Source of the DNA: Aquimarina mytili
GTDB taxonomy: Bacteria; Bacteroidota; Bacteroidia; Flavobacteriales; Flavobacteriaceae
DNA length: 64,000 nucleotides
Assembly: GCF_016735115.1 (NCBI RefSeq)
Contig: NZ_JAERQJ010000008.1
Coordinates: 216,687 to 280,686, forward strand
Reading direction: 5' to 3'
Positions 27,046 to 34,723 of this stretch are shown piece after piece. Positions within the stretch are counted from its first letter, which is position 1. Each line of letters begins with the position of its first letter. The notes below the pieces were generated by a model, which ran no database searches, was not told the DNA's origin, and worked only from the letters and a program-made list of their open reading frames with translations. The translations under genes and the position numbers were made by a program.

Positions 27046-27363
27046 TTATATAAAGAAAGAGTTAAAAACCCCCGATCTAGCCATTATGATCCCTGCAACT
27101 CCTAAACCAACCCAAATCGCTTTATAGGTTGTTTTTGTTTTTGACATAATTAGTTTTAGACGTTGTTCTTTTATTTTCCATTCGTCTGGTGTAAGGGTAT
27201 ATCCTGGTACTATAATCATGCCTATACTTGCACCAACAATAAAAGGTCCTATTGCTAGAATTCGTAATGTTGTCCCAATTTCATTTAATGTTGATAAATA
27301 AAACCAGCTTATACTTACTCCAATAATTAAGAATATGATTCCAAATAATCTTGCGTTTCTCAT
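27046..27363 (-). CDS. small membrane protein
   Basis: A 105-residue protein with three hydrophobic segments (LFGIIFLIIGVSISWFYLS, LRILAIGPFIVGASIGMIIV, AIWVGLGVAGIIMARSGVF) and a charged middle loop (LTPDEWKIKEQRLKLIMSKT). Unrecognised family. It is the first gene of a two-gene unit and is preceded by a promoter/leader that is shared with two DUF5018 lipoprotein genes further on (27403-27466), so it may be co-regulated with them. Confidence 0.65.
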   Translation of the reverse strand: MRNARLFGIIFLIIGVSISWFYLSTLNEIGTTLRILAIGPFIVGASIGMIIVPGYTLTPDEWKIKEQRLKLIMSKTKTTYKAIWVGLGVAGIIMARSGVFNSFFI

Positions 27364-27402
27364 AATTAGTGCTATTGTTTAATTGTTCGTTTTATTCGCA
27401 AA

Positions 27403-27466
27403 TTTCTTACCCTAAGGTTTTTAAAAAAACAAAAATACTCGGCAAACCAATAGCTTGTGTTGTCAA
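27403..27466 (-). promoter_or_regulatory. shared promoter/leader, copy A
   Basis: On the minus strand: TTTTTGACAA with TTG at 27466-27464, 26 bases, then TATTTTTG (27437-27430) as -7 element, and the leader motif GGGTAAGAAA at 27412-27403, 40 bases before the gene at 27363. The same order and the same 26-base spacing occur in copies B (30781-30865) and C (31957-32040). Confidence 0.65.
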
Positions 27467-27514
27467 AAACTTATAATTTTCTATATCATCAGGTTTATGC
27501 GATTATTTTATTTC

Positions 27515-27558
27515 AAAAAAATACCGAATAACTCCTAACCCCTTTGTTATCCGGTATT
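27515..27558 (-). terminator. terminator after the secreted protein gene
   Basis: On the minus strand AATACCGGATAAC (27558-27546) pairs with GTTATTCGGTATT (27532-27520) through a G-U pair, then TTTTTTG. It is 27 bases past the stop at 27585. Confidence 0.85.
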
Positions 27559-27584
27559 TTAACAAAACTTAACTCACTTATTAC

Positions 27585-28448
27585 TTACTTTACGTTCTCG
27601 CAAGCAATTTTTCCATTTCCGGCCACTCCTTTTGTCAGCCTAGTTGCCTTATAGTATTTTAAGTTCTTTTGATACCCAGATCCAGTATATTCTTGCATAA
27701 ATTTTGTAGTGTGGTATCTACATATCCCATCAGCTCCTTTTCTTACGGTACGAGCTGTTACGGTTCTACCTAATATTGCACCTGTATAATTATGGTGTTC
27801 GATATTCCAATCGTTAGAAAGAATCACAGCATGGTAATAATCATTATCATATCCTTCTCGATTATTTAATACCGATATAATTTCTTTAGCGCGAACAGAG
27901 GTTTGCATTTTACCAGGTTTGGGTAAGAATACTTTCTTTAGCTCTTCACTATTTTCATTTGCCCAAGCTTTTCTTACTTTAGTTTCAAAGAATTCTTTTA
28001 CCCACTTTTTCTTTTCTTCTACTTCTTTTTTCGAAGATTTTCCTTTTACTTTTTTAAATATAATTAGTGATTCTACCTCGGGAGTTTCTCGTGATCCTGA
28101 TTTGTAATTAAATGCCAAAATATCTCCATCATCTTCGATGACAACAAATTCAAATTCTGTCACGTTGCCCTCTGCTTCATAATAGTTTGGTAATTCGGGA
28201 TAGTTTCTTATTAATTTGTCTAGCTCTTTATAACGTCCAGAAAGCACATCACCTACATTATAATTTATGGTAAACTCATCAGTATTACAACAGCCCGTAA
28301 CTACTGCCGAACCTATTTTATGCTCTCTCCATTTGGGATCTTTATCGTGCGGGTTGCCTGCAAAATATTTTTCTTGTGCAGTACTTGGTTGCATAAATAA
28401 CACTATTGTAATAATTGCGATTGAGGTTAGTAATTTTCTTGTTTTCAT
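27585..28448 (-). CDS. hypothetical secreted protein
   Basis: A 287-residue protein with a signal peptide (LLTSIAIITIVLFMQPSTAQ). No family is recognised. The mature part has an early Cys pair (VTGCCNTDEF), an acidic beta-rich section (EFEFVVIEDDGDILAFNYKS), a very basic helix (KKVKGKSSKKEVEEKKKWVK) and further Cys residues near the end (GICRYHTTKF, KIACENVK), so it probably forms disulphides outside the cytoplasm. It lies 42 bases downstream of the LRR lipoprotein gene in the same direction with no terminator between them, so the two are probably one operon. A role at the cell surface with that lipoprotein is inferred. Confidence 0.7.
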   Translation of the reverse strand: MKTRKLLTSIAIITIVLFMQPSTAQEKYFAGNPHDKDPKWREHKIGSAVVTGCCNTDEFTINYNVGDVLSGRYKELDKLIRNYPELPNYYEAEGNVTEFEFVVIEDDGDILAFNYKSGSRETPEVESLIIFKKVKGKSSKKEVEEKKKWVKEFFETKVRKAWANENSEELKKVFLPKPGKMQTSVRAKEIISVLNNREGYDNDYYHAVILSNDWNIEHHNYTGAILGRTVTARTVRKGADGICRYHTTKFMQEYTGSGYQKNLKYYKATRLTKGVAGNGKIACENVK

Positions 28449-28490
28449 TTTTAATTTATTTTTGGGTTATTTTTTAGATTATCGTAGTTA

Positions 28491-30728
28491 CTATCGACAA
28501 ATAGCTTTATCATCCTTTCTAATTGTAGTTCCCGTATTTTCGAGATCACAAACTTCTTGGGGTATCGTTGTAAGTGGATTAAATCGTATTTCTAAGAAGT
28601 TAAGACTTGTAATATCTCCCAATTCTGCAGGAATTGAGGTCAAGCGATTATTTGATACGTTTAAGGTAAAAAGACTATTTAAGTTGCCTATTTCTGCTGG
28701 AAGTGTTGGTAAACTATTTTGAGATAATAACAAAACTTCCAGGTTTATTAAACTACCAATTTCTGTCGGAATTGAGGTTAGTAGGTTTCTGGATAAGGAT
28801 AAACTCTTCAATTTGATTAATTTAAAAACAAAAGCTGGTATAGAGCTTAGTTTTTGTTTGTTTGAGCTTCCTATTAGGCTAAGGCTCGTCAAATTTGTAA
28901 GGTTTTCCATTTCCGAGGGTAGCGAAGTGAACTGGTTTTGACCAAGCACTAACGAAGTTAGGTTTTTCAAGTTTCCTATTTCTTTTGGAACAGAAGTTAT
29001 TAGGTTATCACCTAAGAATAAGTCGTTTAAAGCTATAAGTTCGCCAATTTCTGAAGGAATTGTAGTAATCTGGTTTTGTTGCATCCATAGGGTTTCCAAC
29101 AATGTAAGATTACCAATTTCTGAAGGTAAATTAGTGATGCGGTTGTCAAATGCTAAAAAGCTTGTTAATTTTGTTAAATTACCAATAGTTACAGGAAGGC
29201 TTGTTATTTTATTTCGAGATACCCATAACCTTTCTAATAGTACAAGGTTACCAATTTCTGAAGGCATTTCTTCAAAATTATTCCCATCAACAATCAATGC
29301 TTTTAGTGCTGTTAATTCACCTATTTCTTTAGGTAATTTAATAAGTTGCTTATCACGAAGAATCAATTCGACTACTTTTCTTTCGAGATTAAAGCGTACA
29401 CCCTCCCAACCATTCATATCCTGATCCTGAATATTCCATGAAAGTAGACCCGGATTTGCCTCGTAAAAAGCTTTTAGGGCTAAATAGTCTTTTGAAGGGG
29501 TTTTGCAGATAGCTGTGTCATCTTTTCTAATCTCTGTTCCTGAGTTTTCTAGATCACAAACCTTTTGAGGAACTATTTTTAATTCTGAATTGTCATAAAA
29601 ATGAAGAAATCTTAATGACGTTAGGTTTCCTATTTCACTCGGCAAGCTAACTAGCTTATTGTCATAAACATATAACTCCTCAAGATTGGTTAGGCTTCCT
29701 ATTTCTACAGGAATAATGCGCAATGAATTCTCTTCGAGATAAAGCTCTGTAAGTGTGCTTAGGTTTCCTATTTCTACAGGAATTTCGGTAAGTAAATTAT
29801 TTCTTAAGACAAGTAGTCTAATTTTAGAAAGTTCTTGTATTTCTGTAGGTATTGATTCAATAAGATTATTATTTAAAAAGAAATCTTCCAAATTAATAAG
29901 CTTTCCTATCTCTACAGGGATCGAAGATAATTTGTTGAAATGTATATATAACTTACTAAGGTTGGTCAAATTTCCTATCTCTAATGGTATAAGTTCGATA
30001 GTATTAAAACTTAAGTTTAAAGATGTAAGCGAAGAGAGGTTACCTATCTCTGAAGGGATATTTGTCAAATCGTTATTTTCTAGCCTTAGCGTTTCAAGTT
30101 GATTTAGTCTTTTAATTTCAACAGGTATAGAAGAAATCTGATTGTTTGGTAGTACTAAAGCCTTAAGATGAATTAAAATTCCTATTTCTTGTGGCAAGGT
30201 TTCTATTCCCTTGTCTACCATAGCTAAAATTACAACTCTATCATCCTCTACGGTAACTCCTTCCCAATTGGATATATCATTTTGCGAGACATCCCAATCT
30301 AATGTATTGTTTGGATTTGCATTGTAAATGGCTATCAAAGCATCGCGCTCTGTCATTTGCAAAACTGTTACTACCACTTCATATTCCTGAGTGGTGCCAT
30401 CTTCGGCCATAACCGTATAGATAACTGGGCCTGAAAAATCTTGTTCTTCATCAATATTAGGTGTAATACCCGCTTTTTCTGAAACTGTTATATTTGGTTT
30501 TAAATTTTTAACCGAGCTTCCAAAAGGAAATGTAGCTTCGATTTTTTTTGTTTCTTCGTTAATGGTAGCAATAATGTCAATGTCTAAGTCTTCATTTTCT
30601 GATGTCAAAAAATTAAACTCTGTAATCTGTTTTTGATTGCTTAGGGTAACTCCTCCTGCATCATCATCTGTACTACAAGAAGCAAGTGCTAATACAAATA
30701 GTACTACAAATCTTAAATAGTTATTCAT
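28491..30728 (-). CDS. leucine-rich-repeat surface lipoprotein with DUF5018-like domain
   Basis: A 745-residue lipoprotein: lipobox LALASC with Cys18, followed by STDDD, a surface-export signal. Residues about 30-125 are a DUF5018-like beta-sandwich (KQITEFNFLTSENEDLDIDI, LKPNITVSEKAGITPN, YTVMAEDGTTQEYEVVV). Two LRR blocks follow, each with the same cap (WDVSQNDISNWEGV; WNIQDQDMNGWEGV), 23-residue repeats of the plant/Shoc2-like type (LTSIPTEIGNLxxLxxLxLxxN), and a similar end (VCDLENSGTEIRKDDTAIC; VCDLENTGTTIRKDDKAIC). So the LRR module is internally duplicated. Such proteins usually bind protein or glycan ligands. It carries the shared promoter copy B and heads an operon with the secreted protein at 27585. 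Confidence 0.88.
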   Translation of the reverse strand: MNNYLRFVVLFVLALASCSTDDDAGGVTLSNQKQITEFNFLTSENEDLDIDIIATINEETKKIEATFPFGSSVKNLKPNITVSEKAGITPNIDEEQDFSGPVIYTVMAEDGTTQEYEVVVTVLQMTERDALIAIYNANPNNTLDWDVSQNDISNWEGVTVEDDRVVILAMVDKGIETLPQEIGILIHLKALVLPNNQISSIPVEIKRLNQLETLRLENNDLTNIPSEIGNLSSLTSLNLSFNTIELIPLEIGNLTNLSKLYIHFNKLSSIPVEIGKLINLEDFFLNNNLIESIPTEIQELSKIRLLVLRNNLLTEIPVEIGNLSTLTELYLEENSLRIIPVEIGSLTNLEELYVYDNKLVSLPSEIGNLTSLRFLHFYDNSELKIVPQKVCDLENSGTEIRKDDTAICKTPSKDYLALKAFYEANPGLLSWNIQDQDMNGWEGVRFNLERKVVELILRDKQLIKLPKEIGELTALKALIVDGNNFEEMPSEIGNLVLLERLWVSRNKITSLPVTIGNLTKLTSFLAFDNRITNLPSEIGNLTLLETLWMQQNQITTIPSEIGELIALNDLFLGDNLITSVPKEIGNLKNLTSLVLGQNQFTSLPSEMENLTNLTSLSLIGSSNKQKLSSIPAFVFKLIKLKSLSLSRNLLTSIPTEIGSLINLEVLLLSQNSLPTLPAEIGNLNSLFTLNVSNNRLTSIPAELGDITSLNFLEIRFNPLTTIPQEVCDLENTGTTIRKDDKAICR

Positions 30729-30780
30729 AATTCTTAGTTATTTTGGGTTTACGTTTACTACTATGTTCTCTTCTATTGAG

Positions 30781-30868
30781 TTTCTTACCCCTAAAGCATT
30801 TAATTTTTTTGTGCGAATTTTGAAAGCGCAAAACTATAAGACATACCTAAACAATAGGTTGTCAAAAA
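30781..30868 (-). promoter_or_regulatory. shared promoter/leader, copy B
   Basis: Minus strand: TTTTTGACAA with TTG at 30865-30863, 26 bases, TAGTTTTG (-7 element, 30836-30829), then GCGCTTTCAAAATT and the leader motif GGGTAAGAAA at 30790-30781. A leader of about 95 bases would follow to the LRR lipoprotein start. Confidence 0.7.
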
Positions 30869-31002
30869 CTAATGACTTTTGCTTTTTTTCAACATGTATC
30901 TATTGATAATCAAAAAGTTATTGAAGAAAAACTGCAAAACACTTGGGTTTCTTTTCGAAATATTAGTACCTGGAGATACAGGCAAATGCTCCTGTTTTCT
31001 TC

Positions 31003-31033
31003 TAAAAACAAAAACCACCCGTTTAGGTGGTTT
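31003..31033 (-). terminator. Rho-independent terminator
   Basis: Minus strand: AAACCACC (31033-31026) with GGTGGTTT (31019-31012), followed by TTGTTTTT; ends the lipoprotein gene at 31070. A run of T on the plus strand means it may work both ways. Confidence 0.85.
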
Positions 31034-31069
31034 TTTAATTTATTTTTTTAACCTAATGTCTATATTAAA

Positions 31070-31903
31070 TCAAGAAACTGGTAATATTCCTTTATACGTA
31101 ACTTTCAACTCTTCGGTGAGACCATTGCTAAATGTATAGGTCACATCTGCTTTTATAATATATTGGTCGCCTTTTTTAGTAATGGAAATTTTTCCTAATG
31201 CTTTTGTTGGGCCAATCCCCTCACTAGGGTTATCAAAATCTGTATCAACAAAAGGAAGGATGGGTGGAAAGTCTTCATCACCACTCAATGAATCAAAATC
31301 CACATCATATTCTCCTTCAATCACTCCCTGATCATTAATGAAGTTTATAAATATTCCATCTCCTTTTCCTTCAATAGTAAAGGGGCCAACCACATTAACA
31401 TCAGATGAAAAAAGCCATATCACAAACCCAGTATTAGTGCCTCGGGTGTCCTTAAAGGCTTTAGCTTGATCTAAAGGAAATGCTGTTCCTCCTCCAATAA
31501 ATTCGTTAGTAATATCTTCAGTTACTATTACTTCATATTTTTGGGTAGTACCATCTTCAGCAGTAACTGTATAGGTTACCGTATTTGAAAAATCTTGTGC
31601 TGTTTCATTATTTGGTGTAACAATCGCTTTTTCTGAAATTTCAATATTAGGTTTAAGGTTATCAATTATGCTTTCAGCAGGTACCGTAGCCGCTATCGTT
31701 TTCGTTTCATTGTTGACAATAGCAATAACATCGATGTCTAAGGAAGCATTTTCTGAAGCCAGAAATTTAAACGCTGTGATTTGCTTTTCATCACTAAGAA
31801 TAATTTCTCCTCCATTGTCAATGATCATTACAGCATCATCATCCTTACTACATGAAGCAAGTGCTAAAGCAAATACAACAACTAATTTTAAATAATTTTT
31901 CAT
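31070..31903 (-). CDS. surface lipoprotein with DUF5018-like domain
   Basis: A 277-residue lipoprotein with lipobox LALASC (Cys18) and SKDDD after it, a surface-export signal. Residues about 40-130 are a DUF5018-like domain (KQITAFKFLASENASLDIDV, LKPNIEISEKAIVTPNN, YTVTAEDGTTQKYEVIVTED), closely similar to the one in the LRR lipoprotein downstream. The remaining about 145 residues form an unrecognised beta-rich domain (FVIWLFSSDVNVVGPFTIEG, YIIKADVTYTFSNGLTEELK). Own promoter (copy C) and terminator, so a single-gene unit. The three neighbouring DUF5018-like lipoproteins probably arose by duplication with exchange of the C-terminal module. Confidence 0.8.
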   Translation of the reverse strand: MKNYLKLVVVFALALASCSKDDDAVMIIDNGGEIILSDEKQITAFKFLASENASLDIDVIAIVNNETKTIAATVPAESIIDNLKPNIEISEKAIVTPNNETAQDFSNTVTYTVTAEDGTTQKYEVIVTEDITNEFIGGGTAFPLDQAKAFKDTRGTNTGFVIWLFSSDVNVVGPFTIEGKGDGIFINFINDQGVIEGEYDVDFDSLSGDEDFPPILPFVDTDFDNPSEGIGPTKALGKISITKKGDQYIIKADVTYTFSNGLTEELKVTYKGILPVS

Positions 31904-31956
31904 GTGTTCTTACTTATTTTGGGTTTATGTTTACTACTATGTTCGATGCTCTTGAA

Positions 31957-32044
31957 TTTCTTACCCCAAAATTCTTTTTTATTTTGCATCAATTTTGAAA
32001 GCGCGAAAATATAAGACACACAAATACAGTAGGTTGTCAAAAAC
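31957..32044 (-). promoter_or_regulatory. shared promoter/leader, copy C
   Basis: Minus strand: TTTTTGACAA with TTG at 32040-32038, 26 bases, TATTTTCG (32011-32004; one mismatch to TAnnTTTG), GCGCTTTCAAAATT, and GGGTAAGAAA at 31966-31957. Roughly 150 bases of alignable sequence are shared with copy B. Confidence 0.65.
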
Positions 32045-32070
32045 TGATAACTATTAAGTTGCGTTACACA

Positions 32071-33867
32071 TTAATCACAGTTGGCTTCTTTATACCCTAA
32101 AGTGTCAAAAAATGAATTATTGAAGTCTTGAAAAGATGGAATAGCAATGTTTTGCCTAAAGTTGGTAGAACTTACCTGGTTTGTATTCAGTCCATTTTGA
32201 ATGTAATGCTCATTAATCATGTTGCTCACAGAATTATTATTAAGCACTATGGACATCTCATCAGATGCGACCTCAACCAAAGCTGTCTTTCCGTTTTGAA
32301 TGGCCACATTAGAAATTTCTACAGGATTATCCGGGATTGTAGAATCGGGATATCGTATTGCAAATTTACCCAGAAAGATGCCACCTTTTTGAGCATTATA
32401 AATAGCTCCATTTCTTATTTTAAAATCCTTGGTAAACATGATGATCGGATATTCTCCCGCATTAACGAATACAAAATTCTCTAAAGAACCACTCGAGTTG
32501 CCTACCTGAAACATATTCATCTGCGCACCGGTTTCGTTATTAAGACCTGAACCGATCAATGTTAAATTAGATGCTTTGTACTGCAGCGCATTAGACACCT
32601 GAATACATTCTCTGCCAGAATCTTTTACGTATACATTGGTAATTTCTACATTTTTAGTAAGGTGATAAATATTGTAGGTATTACCGATATAGATTGCCTC
32701 GTTTGAAGGTTCATCGAAATAACAATTTCTTACAATAGCATATTCTTGTACAAAATTGGCATATCGATCAGGATCCTTTTCACCAATTTGCAAATAAGGA
32801 ACTTTAATACTTAGGCTTGCCACACCATTGCCATTGGGAGCCCTGGATCCTTTAATAAATCTACAATTAGCCACTAGCATACTATTGGTCCACTCATGCG
32901 TATGAATTTGCATCTCTCTAAACTCTATCCCCTGGCATTTACCGGGATTATTGTTTCCTTCGATATGAATAAATGCACTCTCAATAAATCGCCAAGAAAA
33001 GCTAACATTGTTTCCTTGTTCTCTATAATATCTCGGGTTGACAACTACATCTCCTGTAGAAGCATTTTTAATAGTTATTGGGCCATCTTTAGTTCCTTTG
33101 CAATATTTGAATACAATTTCTCCATGAATACCTGGTTGTAGGATCAAACTACTTCCTGGTTCGATGTTCTCGATACGCTGAAATGCTTTTGGAAATATTA
33201 AAATTTCTTTGCCAGCTACTACAACATTTACCGTATACGCTTGAGAAGAATTATCTTGTGCAGTAACGGTATAATTAACGGTATTACTAAAATCTTGTGT
33301 CGAGGTATCATCGGGTGTAATCGTCGTGCCGGGTGTAATCGAAATTTTGGGAGTTAATGCATCTACAGCAGTGCCATAGGGCACAATGGCTTGTATCGTT
33401 TTTTCGGATTCGTTGATAACTGCAAGAATGTCTTCTTGTAAGGCATTATTTTGACTCGCCATAAATGCAAAAGAAATGATCCGTTTCTCTGATTTTTGCG
33501 CTTCAGAAATTACCACATTATATTCTTGTATAGACCCATCTTCTGCTGCCACTTTATAGAGAACCGGAGTTGTAAAATCTTGTGCAACTCCGGTATCGGG
33601 GGTAATCTTAGATTTTTCGGAAACCGTAATACTGGGTTGTAATGAAGTACGTTCTGTTCCAAAAGGAACGGTTACCGTAATTTGTTTTTCTTCCTCATTA
33701 ATATTAGCAACCAAATCATCATTTAACACATCATTTTCTGAAGCTAGAAAAACGTATTCTGTTATTTGTTTGGTATTACTTTTAACAACTTGCTTCTGGA
33801 TGTCATCTTTGACACAAGAGTATATGAATACTGTGTAGACAAGTAATAAAAGGGCATGGTTTTTCAT
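32071..33867 (-). CDS. lipoprotein with two DUF5018-like domains and a parallel beta-helix
   Basis: A 598-residue lipoprotein; the ATG at 33867 gives the lipobox FIYSC with Cys18, followed by VKDD. Two DUF5018-like domains come first (residues about 30-125: KQITEYVFLASENDVLNDDL; about 130-220: KRIISFAFMASQNNALQEDI), each ending in a YxVxxxDxSxQxYxVxV strand. Residues about 225-598 form a right-handed parallel beta-helix of the pectate-lyase/chondroitinase-B type (PGIHGEIVFKYCKGTKDGPI, VRNCYFDEPSNEAIYIGNTY, VEITNVYVKDSGRECIQVSN). This fold usually binds or cleaves polysaccharide; catalytic residues cannot be named. It does not carry the TTTTTGACAA promoter seen before its two neighbours. Confidence 0.83.
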   Translation of the reverse strand: MKNHALLLLVYTVFIYSCVKDDIQKQVVKSNTKQITEYVFLASENDVLNDDLVANINEEEKQITVTVPFGTERTSLQPSITVSEKSKITPDTGVAQDFTTPVLYKVAAEDGSIQEYNVVISEAQKSEKRIISFAFMASQNNALQEDILAVINESEKTIQAIVPYGTAVDALTPKISITPGTTITPDDTSTQDFSNTVNYTVTAQDNSSQAYTVNVVVAGKEILIFPKAFQRIENIEPGSSLILQPGIHGEIVFKYCKGTKDGPITIKNASTGDVVVNPRYYREQGNNVSFSWRFIESAFIHIEGNNNPGKCQGIEFREMQIHTHEWTNSMLVANCRFIKGSRAPNGNGVASLSIKVPYLQIGEKDPDRYANFVQEYAIVRNCYFDEPSNEAIYIGNTYNIYHLTKNVEITNVYVKDSGRECIQVSNALQYKASNLTLIGSGLNNETGAQMNMFQVGNSSGSLENFVFVNAGEYPIIMFTKDFKIRNGAIYNAQKGGIFLGKFAIRYPDSTIPDNPVEISNVAIQNGKTALVEVASDEMSIVLNNNSVSNMINEHYIQNGLNTNQVSSTNFRQNIAIPSFQDFNNSFFDTLGYKEANCD

Positions 33868-33999
33868 AATCATCTTGATTTAGGGTTGATGAATCATGAA
33901 TCTAAAATGAACAAAAAGAGGTTAGAATTAGTGTTTCGATTTCTGGAACACTTATATTAATTGCTGAATCTGGTTCTTGGGTTTCTAAATCATAAGGCA

Positions 34000-34035
34000 A
34001 ATAATATAAAAGACCGCCATTGTAGGCAGCCTTTT
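34000..34035 (-). terminator. terminator of the GG-leader peptide gene
   Basis: Minus strand: AAAAGGCTGCC (34035-34025) with GGCGGTCTTTT (34018-34008), two G-U pairs, loop TACAAT, followed by ATATTATTT. About 37 bases past the peptide stop. Confidence 0.8.
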
Positions 34036-34071
34036 ATTATTTATTCTAATCGTCTATGCCAACGATATCAT

Positions 34072-34263
34072 TTATGCACAAGGAGAAGTTCTTGACAATA
34101 AACATAATCCGCCAGTTCCAAAGGCAATACCTCCCCACTCACCTCCACATTGTAGACATTGTTCTTCAGTAGTTGGCCAATTGCCAAATCCACCTTTAAT
34201 CGATTTCTGATCGTTTTTGTTTAGTTGTTGTGTTCCTGTTACTTTCAAAATGTTTTTTAGCAT
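34072..34263 (-). CDS. double-glycine-leader peptide precursor (bacteriocin/RiPP-like)
   Basis: A 63-residue precursor. The ATG at 34263 (MLKNILKVTG) fits the leader class; an in-frame ATG 39 bases upstream adds only basic residues. Residues 1-25 look like a GG leader: hydrophobic start, then QLNKNDQKSIKGG with the spaced Leu/Ile and Gly-Gly required by C39-peptidase/ABC exporters. Cleavage after Gly25 would release a 38-residue, Gly-rich core beginning FGNWPTTEEQ with four cysteines (CLQC, LCLL, SPCA), little charge and one Trp pair. It could be a disulphide-bonded class II-type bacteriocin, a modified natural product, or a signalling peptide. No C39 transporter, radical SAM or lanthionine enzyme is in the window. 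Own terminator; monocistronic. Confidence 0.75.
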   Translation of the reverse strand: MLKNILKVTGTQQLNKNDQKSIKGGFGNWPTTEEQCLQCGGEWGGIAFGTGGLCLLSRTSPCA

Positions 34264-34723
34264 GTTTTTTGTTTTTAAGTATTTATAATGATTCATTTTC
34301 AAAGTACTTATTATTTCTAATCATAATCCATCTAAGCTTCTGAATCATTATTCTTACTTTCTAAACTTCTTTTTTCTGTTTCTAAAGCGAATCAAAACTT
34401 TGTTTAGATAAAGAATAATTGCAAATTACTCAACAATGATCTTTTAAATCAATTGGCAGTTCCTTAACAGGATAATCCATAGTATATTTAAGGGATATTT
34501 AATTTTGAAATCAGGATCTTTTTCTCACCTCAACAATCCTTTTATATGCTCGAAATACAAAACTAACTTAACAAATTACAATCTTAAGATATGTTAAGAT
34601 TCGGTTTACGTATTATACAGGAGAAATACCATAAAGAAAACAGTTACAGATATATAACTAACTGTAACTGTTTTTTATGATTATGACACGCTCATTATAA
34701 ATATGCGTTATCTGGTTTAAAAA
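34264..34723. other. gene-free stretch upstream of the GG-leader peptide
   Basis: Holds the terminator of Rhs pair 2 (34637-34674) and about 370 bases of AT-rich sequence that must contain the peptide promoter; GTACTTTGA at about 34304-34312 on the minus strand is the nearest thing to a -7 element. No other structure is clear. Confidence 0.55.
34630..34674 (-). terminator. Rho-independent terminator of Rhs pair 2
   Basis: Perfect 13-bp inverted repeat AAAACAGTTACAG/CTGTAACTGTTTT (34637-34649 and 34662-34674) around a 12-base loop. On the minus strand it is followed by CTTTAT, on the plus strand by TTATGA; about 50 bases past the Rhs stop. Confidence 0.75.

Larger units (their letters stand above)
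30729..31069. other. gene-free stretch before the LRR lipoprotein gene
   Basis: Contains the shared promoter/leader copy B for the gene at 30728 and, farther up, the terminator of the gene at 31070. About 150 bases of it are a diverged duplicate of 31904-32050. Confidence 0.7.

Noticed and set aside
28267..28722. A 151-codon plus-strand frame
   Set aside because: It spans the junction of two well-supported minus-strand genes and reads as their complement.
29755..30102. Plus-strand frames with repeated ISTGI-like segments
   Set aside because: They are the antisense of the LRR repeats.
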